From Billgrantia desiderata (GTDB lineage: Bacteria > Pseudomonadota > Gammaproteobacteria > Pseudomonadales > Halomonadaceae), in assembly GCA_011742915.1 (NCBI GenBank), contig JAAQTN010000005.1, forward strand, positions 62,001 through 126,000: a stretch of DNA of 64,000 nucleotides. The letters are read 5' to 3'. The position numbers were made by a program, and so were the translations under genes. Below are positions 10,942 through 19,643 of this stretch, one piece after another; position 1 is the stretch's first letter, and every line of letters begins with the position of its first letter. The notes beneath the pieces were generated by a model, which saw nothing but the letters and a program-made list of their open reading frames with translations, was not told the DNA's origin and ran no database searches.

Positions 10942-11373
10942 GTGACTCGCTACGCCAGCCACGCTCGACGGCATGTCCCGCTCAGGGCGCAGCGCGGCTT
11001 CACCCTGATCGAACTGATGATCGCGGTGGCCGTGATTGCCATTCTGGCCTCGATTGCGGTGCCCAGCTATCGGGGCTATGTGGAGCGGTCGTTAAGGGCA
11101 GATGCTAAAGCAGGGATACTAGAAGCTGCGGGAATTATGGAACGCTGTTACACGCAATATAATATTTATAATCATGCGGGCTGTTCATTAGTTGGCTCGA
11201 GCATTATGTCGCCTGATCAGGAATATACAATAACGGTTTCTTTTCCAAGTCCGTCAGGTGGTCAAGGCTATCTTGTGTCAAGCTCGGTGAATAGTAGGGA
11301 TGGCTGTGCCGATAATGGTGGAGTTATGACATACAATCATCTTGGTGATAGAGCGCCGGAAAGTTGTTGGTGA
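10942..11373 (+). CDS. PilE-like type IV minor pilin
   Basis: Type IV prepilin: a 19-residue basic leader ends in glycine before FTLIELMIAVAVIAILASIA, the class-III signal cleaved and methylated by PilD. The globular part has four cysteines (ERCYTQ, HAGCSL, RDGCAD, PESCW) suited to disulfides. 143 residues. GTG 10942 follows GGAGGAGC. From about 11090 the DNA is abruptly AT-rich (runs such as aatatttataatcat), unlike the 5' end. First gene of the minor pilin operon; its 3' end is close to the next start (11378). Minor pilins prime pilus assembly at the inner membrane. Confidence 0.88.
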   Translation: MTRYASHARRHVPLRAQRGFTLIELMIAVAVIAILASIAVPSYRGYVERSLRADAKAGILEAAGIMERCYTQYNIYNHAGCSLVGSSIMSPDQEYTITVSFPSPSGGQGYLVSSSVNSRDGCADNGGVMTYNHLGDRAPESCW

Positions 11374-11377
11374 TGCC

Positions 11378-11809
11378 ATGAAAAGCTCTGGCTTCACGCT
11401 TATTGAGCTGCTGGTCACCATTGCCGTGATGTCGATCATCGCGACGATTGCCGTGCCGGGCTTTCAGGGCATGATGGCCCGAAACCAGCTGGCAGGCGAC
11501 TACAATGTCGTGCTCTCCGGCCTCAACCAGGCGCGCAGTGAGGCCATCAAGCGCCGCGAGGAGGTAAGGTTCCAGGTCGCCGCCAGTGCGCCCTGGAGCT
11601 ATCGGGTGAGGCTGGCAGACGACAGCGTCATTTCCATCCGCTCCGGTAGGGGACAGGTTTCCGTCACCGAGACGGAAATCACGTTCGACCAGTTGGGGCG
11701 TCGCGAAGACTGCGACCCCACTTGCACCATCTCCGTCGACCGCACGGGGGCCGGCAGACTCGAGCTTCAGGTAAGCACCACCGGCCGCATCGGCAAGCCA
11801 ACGAGTTGA
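11378..11809 (+). CDS. FimT/GspH-family minor pilin
   Basis: 143 residues starting MKSSG, with the prepilin peptidase site before FTLIELLVTIAVMSIIATIA and the GspH/FimT pattern GFQGMMARNQLAGDYNVVLS and LNQARSEAIKRREEV. FimT in related species helps bind extracellular DNA for natural transformation and primes pili; which role applies here is unknown. ATG 11378 is 4 bases after the preceding stop. GC-rich throughout, unlike its neighbours. Confidence 0.88.
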   Translation: MKSSGFTLIELLVTIAVMSIIATIAVPGFQGMMARNQLAGDYNVVLSGLNQARSEAIKRREEVRFQVAASAPWSYRVRLADDSVISIRSGRGQVSVTETEITFDQLGRREDCDPTCTISVDRTGAGRLELQVSTTGRIGKPTS

Positions 11810-11817
11810 GGAGCGCC

Positions 11818-12207
11818 ATGCTACGTCACGCCCAATCGGGATTTACGCTGCTGGAGGCACTGATTGCCCTGCTGGTGCTCTCCATCGGCCTGCTCGGCGT
11901 GGCGGCGATGCAGCTCAAGGCACTGCAAAGTGCGCATGCAGGGTATCAAAGGGCGCTGGTTAGCCTGATAGCTATAGATGCTCAAGAAAGGACATGGGCA
12001 TTGATGAGTCAGCACCCAACAAAAAATTGTTCGGTTGATGCTGAGTCTGCATGGAGTGATTATTGGGGTGGTGTTCTTGATTTTTCCTACTCGCTTTCCG
12101 AAGATGCTGCTTGTGAGTACGAGGTAGAAATAACTTGGACAGATCAGCGATTCATGGAAGAGGGTGGCAATAATTTCCAGTATGTGTTTAGGTTGCCATC
12201 GCTATGA
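11818..12207 (+). CDS. pilV: Type IV pilus minor pilin PilV
   Basis: Starts MLRHAQSG, then FTLLEALIALLVLSIGLLGV, the PilV/PulI-type hydrophobic helix with a methylation site. 129 residues, short for PilV. ATG 11818 follows GAGGAGCGCC. The first 125 bases are GC-rich; after about 11940 the composition falls sharply, as in the pilE-like gene. The stop overlaps the pilW start by four bases (ATGA), so the genes are translationally linked. Confidence 0.85.
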   Translation: MLRHAQSGFTLLEALIALLVLSIGLLGVAAMQLKALQSAHAGYQRALVSLIAIDAQERTWALMSQHPTKNCSVDAESAWSDYWGGVLDFSYSLSEDAACEYEVEITWTDQRFMEEGGNNFQYVFRLPSL

Positions 12208-12803
12208 AAAAGAATGGTTATATTTGTTTGCGCAATGCTGTAACCTACCGCCAGGCAGGCTTCACCCTGATCGAACTGATGGTGGCGCTGGTAATCGGCC
12301 TGATCATCATCCTGGGCGCCGGGCAGCTGTTTCTGATGGGGTTCCAGACCTTTCGCCAGATCGAGCTGCTGAGCAACAAGCAGGCAGCGTTGACCTTTGC
12401 CACAGAAACGCTGATTCGGGATATTCGCCGTGCCAGTGATATCAATTTTAGCAGTAGGGAGCTAACCGTCCAGTTTCCCAACAATGGCGACATGGCGGCT
12501 TGCGGCCCAGGCGAAAATGTCATTCGCGTCTATCGGCTGAGCAATTCCGCTGTGAGTGCCACAGAAGGCTGGGCTCTGACCATGGGTCAAGATTGTGACA
12601 GTACACCTACCAGCGGCGCTTTCGAGCCGCTCGTCACCGGCTTCGCCGATGGTGGCTTTGGTCGCAATGAGGCCGAGACCGATGAGGATAATGGCATATG
12701 GGTCCTGGAGTTCAGCCTAATGAATAACAGAGATAACCCTGAAGAAACGGATGATTTTTCATTTCTAGCGGTCAACCGAAGTCAGGCTGTAATAACGCCT
12801 TGA
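12204..12803 (+). CDS. pilW: Type IV pilus minor pilin PilW
   Basis: 199 residues. After an N-terminal leader of about 19 residues the sequence is FTLIELMVALVIGLIIILGA, followed by the PilW-type alpha helix GFQTFRQIELLSNKQA and a C-terminal domain with two cysteines (MAACGPGE, GQDCDS). Shorter than many PilW proteins (over 250 residues). Starts by ATGA overlap with pilV. It belongs to the initiating minor pilin complex with PilV, PilX and FimU/FimT. Confidence 0.85.
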   Translation: MKKNGYICLRNAVTYRQAGFTLIELMVALVIGLIIILGAGQLFLMGFQTFRQIELLSNKQAALTFATETLIRDIRRASDINFSSRELTVQFPNNGDMAACGPGENVIRVYRLSNSAVSATEGWALTMGQDCDSTPTSGAFEPLVTGFADGGFGRNEAETDEDNGIWVLEFSLMNNRDNPEETDDFSFLAVNRSQAVITP

Positions 12804-12821
12804 TGGGCGAGGGGGTGGGGC

Positions 12822-13955
12822 ATGAAACAGCAACGAGGTGCAGCACTAGTGGTAGTACTGTCGATGCTGGCGATGTCGCTGATGCTGGGACTTTCCGGAA
12901 TGCAGTCTTCGCTAATAGATGAGCGTCTTGCCGGGAATTACAAAGCGGCTGCTGAGGCACAGATGAATGCCGAACGCGCAGTGGCAGAGTTATATGAAAG
13001 AATTGTCGATCCCTCTCACTTAGATGCTAAAGAAGTCTTGAGTGACTTTAATGCTCTTCAGTCCGGGTTTAGTTGGGATGAGTTTTCTGACTTGGCATCT
13101 CATGTTGATTATTCACTAGGCTGCCATTTTTTAAATAGTAATGTGGGTGCGGCGTGCTTTGTTCATGTTGGTCAGGGTTATTTGGCCTTGAATGAAGGGG
13201 CTTATATTTTTTCCATGGGGGTTTCAGGGGTTGGTTCGCAAAGCGTTCCAATTTTCGTTTTGCTTGATATTGATTTGTGGAATGGATTTGGTCCACCTTC
13301 AGCCGTGTCGCTTCCAGGCGGTATAGATGAAAATGTTCCTAACAATGCTTTGCAGTGGCCAACATCAGCTAAAAGTAAAATATCTGGTGCTGATGGGTTT
13401 TTGGATGAGGATGGTAATCAAATTAATGTTGCGGCAATGTCTATTCTTCAAGGTGATGGTCTGTTAAATATTGAGGGCGTATATGAAGATAAGGCGAATT
13501 TAAATGAGGATACGGTTGTTTCGTTAAGCAAGGAGCCGGTGGCCTTTGTCTCGCTCATTAGAAGGATGTATGAGCAGTATAAAGACGCACCATCAGCAAG
13601 CTTTCCTGGCGTGCATTTTTATACAGGAAGTAACCAGATGGATTTTACTGGAAACCATTCGCTGAGTGGGATACATATTGTATTGAATGGTGCTGTCCAA
13701 ATAGGCGGGAATTCCCATTTGGATGGTACATTGATAGTTCTTAATGTTGATGATCTTAGCGCTGAAAGCTGGAGCCTTTCCCCTGCTACTTTTGTTAAGC
13801 TGAACGGCGGAGGAGGAGATGGTACGGTCTGGTTTGACAGTCAAAAAGTCTCAGAGGCACTCAGTTCATTTGGTTTGACGTTAGATGATTTTTATGGTGT
13901 CTCGGCAGAAAATAATATTATGTCAGAAGTTAAAGGCATTCGCAGCTGGCTTTAA
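12822..13955 (+). CDS. pilX: PilX-like minor pilin assembly protein, AT-rich
   Basis: 377 residues. The N-terminus MKQQRGAALVVVLSMLAMSL is the PilX_N pattern, continuing with SLIDERLAGNYKAAAEAQM. The remainder is not a usual short PilX: residues about 260-310 show short repeated turns (FTGNHSLSGIHIVLNGAVQI, then GGNSHLDGTLIVLN) that look like stacked beta rungs. Base composition is strongly AT-rich from about 12960 to the end, in contrast to the GC-rich start. A paralogue lies directly downstream at 14099. PilY1, the usual neighbour, is not present. Confidence 0.75.
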   Translation: MKQQRGAALVVVLSMLAMSLMLGLSGMQSSLIDERLAGNYKAAAEAQMNAERAVAELYERIVDPSHLDAKEVLSDFNALQSGFSWDEFSDLASHVDYSLGCHFLNSNVGAACFVHVGQGYLALNEGAYIFSMGVSGVGSQSVPIFVLLDIDLWNGFGPPSAVSLPGGIDENVPNNALQWPTSAKSKISGADGFLDEDGNQINVAAMSILQGDGLLNIEGVYEDKANLNEDTVVSLSKEPVAFVSLIRRMYEQYKDAPSASFPGVHFYTGSNQMDFTGNHSLSGIHIVLNGAVQIGGNSHLDGTLIVLNVDDLSAESWSLSPATFVKLNGGGGDGTVWFDSQKVSEALSSFGLTLDDFYGVSAENNIMSEVKGIRSWL

Positions 13956-14098
13956 GACTTTTTCTAGATTAGAAGACTTTTTATTTGGTTCGTATTTTAG
14001 AGTGAAATGACCTACCCTGACAGTAACGAAGCAAGCTGACATCGGGAGCCAGGATGGCTCCCGGTGATGTGGTCATGGTTCTTGCCAGGGAGGCATGC

Positions 14099-15262
14099 AT
14101 GCACCAGCAGCACGGTGCCGCGCTCATCATCGTTCTGTCGCTACTCTCCATCACCTTGATGCTGGGCCTGTCGGGCTACCAGTCCGCTCTCGTGAACGAG
14201 CGCCTTGCCGGCAATCATCGTGCTGCCAGTCTGGCTCAGATGGGCGCCGAGGAGGCCGTTTCCTACGCCTGGGGAGAGGGCGGCGAACACCTCACGGCGG
14301 GTGATTTCGTCACCATCGACGCTCTGGAAGCAGTGACGTCCCAGGGCTGGGCGTCGTTCTATCCCGGCAGTCGCGCCGGGCCTTGCCGCGGCAACCTGCG
14401 CTGCCCCTTTCGCTACGTGCGAGTCGGCGGTCAGTATTACATCGTCGCCATGGGGGCAATACGTGAGGGTGACCACACCGTGGCCAGCAGCATGCCCGTG
14501 GTGGCGCGAGTGGAGTTCAGAGAAATTCCCGACCCGGCCTTTACCCGTGGCCTGTTGAGTGCAGGGTATATCACCGTGACAGGGAACTCCGAACTGACTC
14601 CAGCGCGTCGCGCCGACGGCAGTATCGACCCCAACGTCGTGCATGCCAACAGCATCGTCAGCATCAGCGTGCCCGAGGCGCAGAGGGCTTACATCACTTC
14701 GGGGGCCGATAGGATGGTAGAGGTGCCGCTGCCGGGGGAGCGCCCGCCCAACGAAAGCCTGGCCGACTGCACCCGCGGCGATCCACCGCCCCACTGTTAC
14801 AAGCGCTACGAGCCCGCCATCTTCGACGAGTACCGCAACCGGCCCGGCGTGGTTCGCAGCTGCAACGTCAATCTCAATGCGCTGGCCAGCGGCACCACGG
14901 TGTTCTGCGAGGGCAACCTCTCCGTGGGGAGCGGCAGCGTGGAAGGCCGGCAGATCACCCTGGTGGCTACCGGCAGCGTTTCCATGAGCGGTTCCACGAC
15001 GACGTCACCGCCCGAACGGGCAGAGATCGGCCTGTTCGTGGTCGCGGGGGGCAATATCGAGTTTTCGGGCAGGACCGACAATTACGGGGTGTTCTGGGCC
15101 GGTGGTCACGTGCGCCAGAGCGGGACTTCGAGGCTCTACGGCTCCATCGTGGCGGGGAGCTTCATTCAGAGCAGCGGCGGCATCGTCTTCACCAGCATTA
15201 ACAACGTGACCAACCGCGATGCGTATATCGAGGCGGAGCCGCGTATCGTTGCCTGGCAGTGA
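14099..15262 (+). CDS. Second PilX-like minor pilin, GC-rich
   Basis: 387 residues from ATG 14099, set by AGGGAGG (14087-14093). The first 50 residues mirror the preceding gene: GAALIIVLSLLSITLMLGLS, then SALVNERLAGNHRAASLAQM. The large downstream domain is unrelated at sequence level but has the same style, with serially repeated rungs near the C-terminus (GNLSVGSGSVEGRQITLVAT, GSVSMSGSTTT, GNIEFSGRTDNYGVFWAGGH), suggesting a right-handed beta helix. Cysteines at PCRGNLRC, DCTRGDP, RSCNVN and FCEG may form disulfides. Normal high GC. Last gene of the pilin run. Confidence 0.75.
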   Translation: MHQQHGAALIIVLSLLSITLMLGLSGYQSALVNERLAGNHRAASLAQMGAEEAVSYAWGEGGEHLTAGDFVTIDALEAVTSQGWASFYPGSRAGPCRGNLRCPFRYVRVGGQYYIVAMGAIREGDHTVASSMPVVARVEFREIPDPAFTRGLLSAGYITVTGNSELTPARRADGSIDPNVVHANSIVSISVPEAQRAYITSGADRMVEVPLPGERPPNESLADCTRGDPPPHCYKRYEPAIFDEYRNRPGVVRSCNVNLNALASGTTVFCEGNLSVGSGSVEGRQITLVATGSVSMSGSTTTSPPERAEIGLFVVAGGNIEFSGRTDNYGVFWAGGHVRQSGTSRLYGSIVAGSFIQSSGGIVFTSINNVTNRDAYIEAEPRIVAWQ

Positions 15263-15263
15263 G

Positions 15264-15284
15264 AGGGCCTCGTCGAGAGGCCCT
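15264..15284. terminator. Hairpin between convergent genes
   Basis: AGGGCCTC (15264-15271), loop GTCGA, GAGGCCCT (15277-15284). It lies between the pilin cluster and the opposed small gene. No strong T run on either strand, so termination is only probable. Confidence 0.5.
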
Positions 15285-15289
15285 GGAGA

Positions 15290-15412
15290 TCATTGCCCGT
15301 TGGGCTTGCGGTAGTGACCCGGCACGGTCACCTTTTCGCCATCGGGAAGACGACGCACGTGAGTGGGAACGTAGATACGTCTGATGACGCTCTTGCGTGA
15401 CTTGTCGTCCAT
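15290..15412 (-). CDS. Uncharacterised 40-residue basic protein
   Basis: Reads MDDKSRKSVIRRIYVPTHVR and continues RLPDGEKVTVPGHYRKPNGQ. GGGAGG precedes the ATG on the minus strand. Very basic, no membrane segment, no cysteine. The ending with alternating basic and aromatic residues (VPGHYRKPNG) suggests a nucleic-acid or ribosome contact, but this is only an impression. It is convergent with the pilin operon and divergent from the antiporter gene. I do not recognise a family. Confidence 0.6.
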   Translation of the reverse strand: MDDKSRKSVIRRIYVPTHVRRLPDGEKVTVPGHYRKPNGQ

Positions 15413-15562
15413 CCTGCTGCCTCCCGTTTAGTTGATGATGAAACTACTTTAGGGCAGGTCGGGCGTGTCGCGCAATAGCGGCCGTGGTCGGCTGCTCGGT
15501 TTACGTCTGGGGCACGGTTGCCTAGGTTATGAGTAGCCGGGCAAGGAGCCGAAGGAGTTGGC

Positions 15563-16792
15563 ATGGAGCAGCTGAACGTCGCTCTCGCCGTCGTGGGAGG
15601 GCTGGTACTGGTCGTGGGCCTGCTGTCGAGCCCGCTGGACCGCTCCTGGCTTTCCGCCCCGCTGTTCGCCTTCCTCTTCGGTGTGGCGCTGGGCCCCCAC
15701 GGATTGAACGTGCTCGATCCGATGGCGTGGGGCGATGGTAAGCAGATGCTCGAGCAGACGGCTCGCCTGACGCTGGGCATCAGCCTGATGGGCATCGCGC
15801 TGCGCCTGCCGCCCAGCTATCCCTTCGTACACTGGCGTTCGCTGCTGGTGCTTCTGGCCGCGGGCATGCCGGCCATGTTCCTGATCAGCTCGCTGCTCAC
15901 CCATTGGGTCATGGGCTGGCCGCTGCTCATGGCGCTGCTGGTGGGCGGGGCCATCTGCGCCACAGATCCGGTGGTGGCCTCTTCGATCGTCACCGGCGGT
16001 GTGGCCAAGGAGAACCTGCCCGAGAGCTTCCGCCATCTGCTTTCCAGCGAATCCGGCGCCAACGATGGCTTGGCATATCCGCTGGTGCTGCTGCCGGTGC
16101 TGCTGCTGACCCTGCCCGCAGGCGATGCCTGGTTCGACTGGTTCGTCACGATCTGGCTGTGGGAGGTCGGCGGTGGGATATTGATCGGGGTAGCTCTCGG
16201 TTGGGCGACAGGACGGGCACTGCAGTGGTCGGAGGAGCGCGGCTATCTCGATCAGCCCTCCTTTCTTTCGATCACCCTGGCCTTGACGCTGCTGGTGCTG
16301 GGCTTGGGTGAGCTGCTGGGCACCAACAGCATTCTCGGGGTCTTTGCGGCGGGTCTGGCCTTCGATCAGGAAGTGGGGGGCAAGGAGCGCAGTGAAGAGG
16401 ACAACGTGCAGGAAGCGGTCAACATTCTGCTGACCATGCCGATCTTCGTGCTGTTCGGCTTGATCGCTCCATGGGCCGAGTGGCGGGCGCTGGGCCCGCA
16501 GGGGGTGTTGTTGGCACTGCTGATACTGCTGCTGCGCCGTCTGCCGGCGATTCTACTGCTCAAACCCTGGCTGCCTGCGATGCGCGACCTGCCGATCACC
16601 CTGATCATGGGCTGGTTCGGCCCCATCGGGGTATCGGCGCTCTACTACGCCACCTTCATATCGAGTCGAACCGGCTACGACCTGGCCTGGACGGTGGGCA
16701 CCCTGATCGTGGTGGCGTCCATGCTCGCCCACGGCATGACCGCAGCGCCGCTGGCCTATCGCTATGGGCGCTGGCGGCGTGGCAAGGGTTAA
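15563..16792 (+). CDS. Cation:proton antiporter, CPA1/NhaP type
   Basis: 409 residues, about 12 hydrophobic segments. The transport-site motif ICATDPVVASSIVTGG (about residues 131-146) is the CPA1 Asp-Pro signature; LGELLGTNSILGVFAAGLAF is the second conserved helix. ATG 15563 follows AAGGAG. Predicted to exchange Na+ or K+ for protons at the inner membrane, sensible for a salt-tolerant organism; ion preference cannot be read. It is short for NhaP, with no cytoplasmic C-terminal domain. Its stop overlaps the opposed gene by three bases. Confidence 0.88.
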   Translation: MEQLNVALAVVGGLVLVVGLLSSPLDRSWLSAPLFAFLFGVALGPHGLNVLDPMAWGDGKQMLEQTARLTLGISLMGIALRLPPSYPFVHWRSLLVLLAAGMPAMFLISSLLTHWVMGWPLLMALLVGGAICATDPVVASSIVTGGVAKENLPESFRHLLSSESGANDGLAYPLVLLPVLLLTLPAGDAWFDWFVTIWLWEVGGGILIGVALGWATGRALQWSEERGYLDQPSFLSITLALTLLVLGLGELLGTNSILGVFAAGLAFDQEVGGKERSEEDNVQEAVNILLTMPIFVLFGLIAPWAEWRALGPQGVLLALLILLLRRLPAILLLKPWLPAMRDLPITLIMGWFGPIGVSALYYATFISSRTGYDLAWTVGTLIVVASMLAHGMTAAPLAYRYGRWRRGKG

Positions 16793-18447
16793 CGCACTTC
16801 GCGGAAGTGTTCTCTCAGCCGCTCCAGCTCTGCTTCGCTCCACCCATTCGGCTCGGTGAGCGCCACCCAGGCATCGAAGTAGTGCTCGGCGGCGATGGTG
16901 TGCCCATAGCCGGGCGGTGCGCGACCCACGGCCAGGTCGCCGAGCAGCTGCAGCATGGTCACCACCGGGTACCAGCGCAGTTCGGGCAGCACGTCGGGGG
17001 CTCGTGGTTCGCGCAGCCACTCCGGCTCGCGATAGAGAATGCGCGGCTCGAAGAAGGTGATCGGGTCGCTGCCATACTGCAGGTAGGCGATGCGGAAATC
17101 GCCCCAGTCGCCATTCGCGGCGTCCAGTCCCTGGTACTGGTTCATGAAGCGCACCACGGCACCGTCGCGGAAGGTGGGCAGCCACGAGGGCGAGCCGCCA
17201 TCACGTTCCCGGGTAACCGTGCGCCAGGTGTCGCTGCGGAAGGGTGGCCCGCTCCACAAGGCACCGTGGAAGGGGTCGTCGATGATGTCGTAGAAGTCGA
17301 ACGACAGATCCGAGTTGAGCGAGCCGAGGCTGAGGCCATGCAGATAGAGCCGGGGGCGCTCGTCTTCGGGCAGTCCGCTCCAGTATTCATAGACGGTGGT
17401 GAACAGGGCGCGGGCGTTTTCGGCGCCGTAATCCCCTTCGACCAGCAGCGCCAGATGGCTGGGCAGGTAGGAGTACTGCATGGTGGCCGTGGCGATGTCG
17501 CCGCGGTGTAGATACTCCACCGTGTTCAGTGCCGCCGGATCGACCCAGCCTCTTCCGGTGGGGGTGGCCAGCACCATCACCGAGCGTTCGAAGGCGCCGA
17601 CCCGCTGGAGTTCCTGCAGTGCCAGCTGGGCGCGCTCCGCGGGCGTATCCGCTGCACTCAGGCCCACATAGACTCGCACCGGGTCCATGGCCACGGCCTC
17701 TGCGTCCAGGAAGGCACCTATGTCGTCGGCAGAAGGGCCCTGGGTCACGAAACGCCTGCCGCGTCCGCCGAGCGCTTCCCAACTGATCAAGGAGTGCTCG
17801 CTGCCGGTCTTCATCGGATCGGTGGGCGGTGGCAGGTCATCCAATATCAGCTCGTCGATCTGCTGAAAGGAGTTGTCGGCGGCGCGCAGGGCCAGGGTGA
17901 AGATGACCCCGTCGATGACCGACCAGAACAGCGCCGCGGCGGCGATCACGCCCAGCAGGTTCGAGATCCGATGCGGCACGAAGCGGCGCATCTTGTGGGC
18001 GAGAAAGCGAAAGGTCAGCCGGAACAGCTTGACCAGCAGCCACAGCAGCACGAAGAGCAGCAGGGCGATCACGGCGATGCTGATCGGGCGGATGCCGCTG
18101 ACCTCCTCCAGTCCCATCAGGTCGCGGATGCGGTTCTGCCAGGCCGAGGCCTGCCACAGGAAGGCCACGGCGATGAGCGTACAGAGGCCGGCCGCCGTCA
18201 GCTTGATGACCCGCTCGATACGCGAGCGGGGGCGCGGCAGCTGCAGATAGTCCCACAGCCAGTGGGCGATGAAGCCCAGCGCATAGCCAGCCGAAAAGGA
18301 GAGCCCCGAGACGATGCCCTGGGCGTAGGTGGGCCGTGGCAGCAGGCTGGGAGTGAGCGAAAAGGCGAACAGCAGCGTGCCGAGCAGAAGGCCGGCCGTG
18401 GAAAAGTGCCTGAGAGCGCTGCGGATTCTCGGGTGCATGGGCATCAT
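16789..18447 (-). CDS. Membrane alpha/beta hydrolase, Abhydrolase_9 family
   Basis: 552 residues. The N-terminal third has about five membrane helices (STAGLLLGTLLFAFSLTPSL and others), matching the Abhydrolase_9 N-terminal domain. The C-terminal hydrolase domain has the nucleophile elbow GLSLGS in LHGLSLGSLNSD. Function of the family is unknown; lipid or ester substrates are plausible because of the membrane anchor. The cardiolipin synthase gene lies 23 bases upstream on the same strand, so the pair probably forms a membrane-lipid operon. Start could be 18447 or 18438. Confidence 0.85.
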   Translation of the reverse strand: MMPMHPRIRSALRHFSTAGLLLGTLLFAFSLTPSLLPRPTYAQGIVSGLSFSAGYALGFIAHWLWDYLQLPRPRSRIERVIKLTAAGLCTLIAVAFLWQASAWQNRIRDLMGLEEVSGIRPISIAVIALLLFVLLWLLVKLFRLTFRFLAHKMRRFVPHRISNLLGVIAAAALFWSVIDGVIFTLALRAADNSFQQIDELILDDLPPPTDPMKTGSEHSLISWEALGGRGRRFVTQGPSADDIGAFLDAEAVAMDPVRVYVGLSAADTPAERAQLALQELQRVGAFERSVMVLATPTGRGWVDPAALNTVEYLHRGDIATATMQYSYLPSHLALLVEGDYGAENARALFTTVYEYWSGLPEDERPRLYLHGLSLGSLNSDLSFDFYDIIDDPFHGALWSGPPFRSDTWRTVTRERDGGSPSWLPTFRDGAVVRFMNQYQGLDAANGDWGDFRIAYLQYGSDPITFFEPRILYREPEWLREPRAPDVLPELRWYPVVTMLQLLGDLAVGRAPPGYGHTIAAEHYFDAWVALTEPNGWSEAELERLREHFREVR

Positions 18448-18470
18448 CTATTGAGAAAAATGGGCAAATC

Positions 18471-19586
18471 TTAACGCAACCCTGCCAGCCAGGTGCTGAT
18501 GAGGGCGGCGAAGCGCTCGCGATAGCGCTGCGCACTGGAACGCTGGGACCACTCTGCCAGGCGTACCGGCTTGCTGTCGCCCATATGGCTTTCGAACAGT
18601 TCGGTCAGCTCGGCGGCGAAGCCGGGATGCTCCACTTCCACGTTGGCTTCGAGATTCCAATGCAGACTCCAGTGATCGAAATTGCACGAGCCCACGGTAA
18701 CCCAGTCGTCGACGAGGCAGAACTTGGCGTGGGTGAAGCGAGGTTGATACTCGTAGATATGAATGCCGGCGTCCAGTAGCTCGCCGAAGTGGCGCTGGCC
18801 GGCATAGCGCACGCTGGGGTGGTCGTGCCCCTTGCCGGCCACCAGCAGGCGCACGTCCACGCCGCGTCGGGCGATGTCGCCGATCAGCTTGCGCAGCTGC
18901 CGTGACGGCAGGAAATAGGGGGTGTACATCCACAGCCGTTGCCTGGCCGTGCCCATGCGTTGATGCAGCGAATGGCGAATCGACATGTCGCTCGGCCCCT
19001 CGTTGTGCACCAGGCGGGCCGGCATCTCCCATTCCCGAGCGGAAGCGGACGCGGCAGGACGCTCCCGGTCGATGGCGCCCTTGTCGCCCCGGGTACGGGA
19101 GGATTCCCACAGATCGGCGAAGAGCCGGATCCAATCTTCCACCACCGGGCCCTCGGCACGCACCACCACGTCGAACCAGTCGCCCAGGTAGTCGTCGGTG
19201 AGGCAGTAACCGCCGGTATAGGCGACACGGCGATCGACCAGCAGCAGCTTGCGATGGTTGCGATTCAGATTGCGCCGCAGGCGCCGCATCATGAAGGGGT
19301 TGTAGTGGCGCAGGGCCACGCCTGCCGAGGAGAGCCGCTCACGGTCACGCTGCCCGAGGCTCACCGCGCCGAAACTGTCGAGCACCACATGCACCGCGAC
19401 GCCACGCTGCGCGGCGCGCTCCATGGCATCGAAGAAACGGCGCGTCACTCGGCCGGACTCGATCAGGTACTGCTCGAACCAAACCGACTCCTCGGCCTTG
19501 TCGATGGCCCCCAGCAGCTCGGGGATGAAGCGCTCGCTGTCGGGTATCAGGGTGATACGGTTGCCCTGCTTCCAGGTGGGCTCCAT
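18471..19586 (-). CDS. Cardiolipin synthase-like phospholipase D protein
   Basis: 371 residues with two HKD motifs: NHRKLLLVD (first domain) and THAKFCLVDDW (second), each followed by GGYC or GSCNFD. Absence of an N-terminal membrane pair and the overall length make it ClsB-like rather than ClsA-like. It would join phosphatidylglycerol or phosphatidylethanolamine head groups to form cardiolipin. ATG 19586 chosen from GGAGAG at proper spacing; 19610 is an upstream in-frame alternative. Cotranscribed with the membrane hydrolase downstream. Cardiolipin increase is a known salt response; inference here. Confidence 0.9.
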   Translation of the reverse strand: MEPTWKQGNRITLIPDSERFIPELLGAIDKAEESVWFEQYLIESGRVTRRFFDAMERAAQRGVAVHVVLDSFGAVSLGQRDRERLSSAGVALRHYNPFMMRRLRRNLNRNHRKLLLVDRRVAYTGGYCLTDDYLGDWFDVVVRAEGPVVEDWIRLFADLWESSRTRGDKGAIDRERPAASASAREWEMPARLVHNEGPSDMSIRHSLHQRMGTARQRLWMYTPYFLPSRQLRKLIGDIARRGVDVRLLVAGKGHDHPSVRYAGQRHFGELLDAGIHIYEYQPRFTHAKFCLVDDWVTVGSCNFDHWSLHWNLEANVEVEHPGFAAELTELFESHMGDSKPVRLAEWSQRSSAQRYRERFAALISTWLAGLR

Positions 19587-19643
19587 TGCGGCTCTCCTTG
19601 CCGTTACCATGCTCCTTGTCCCGAGGGTAGGGGGATAAGCCGA

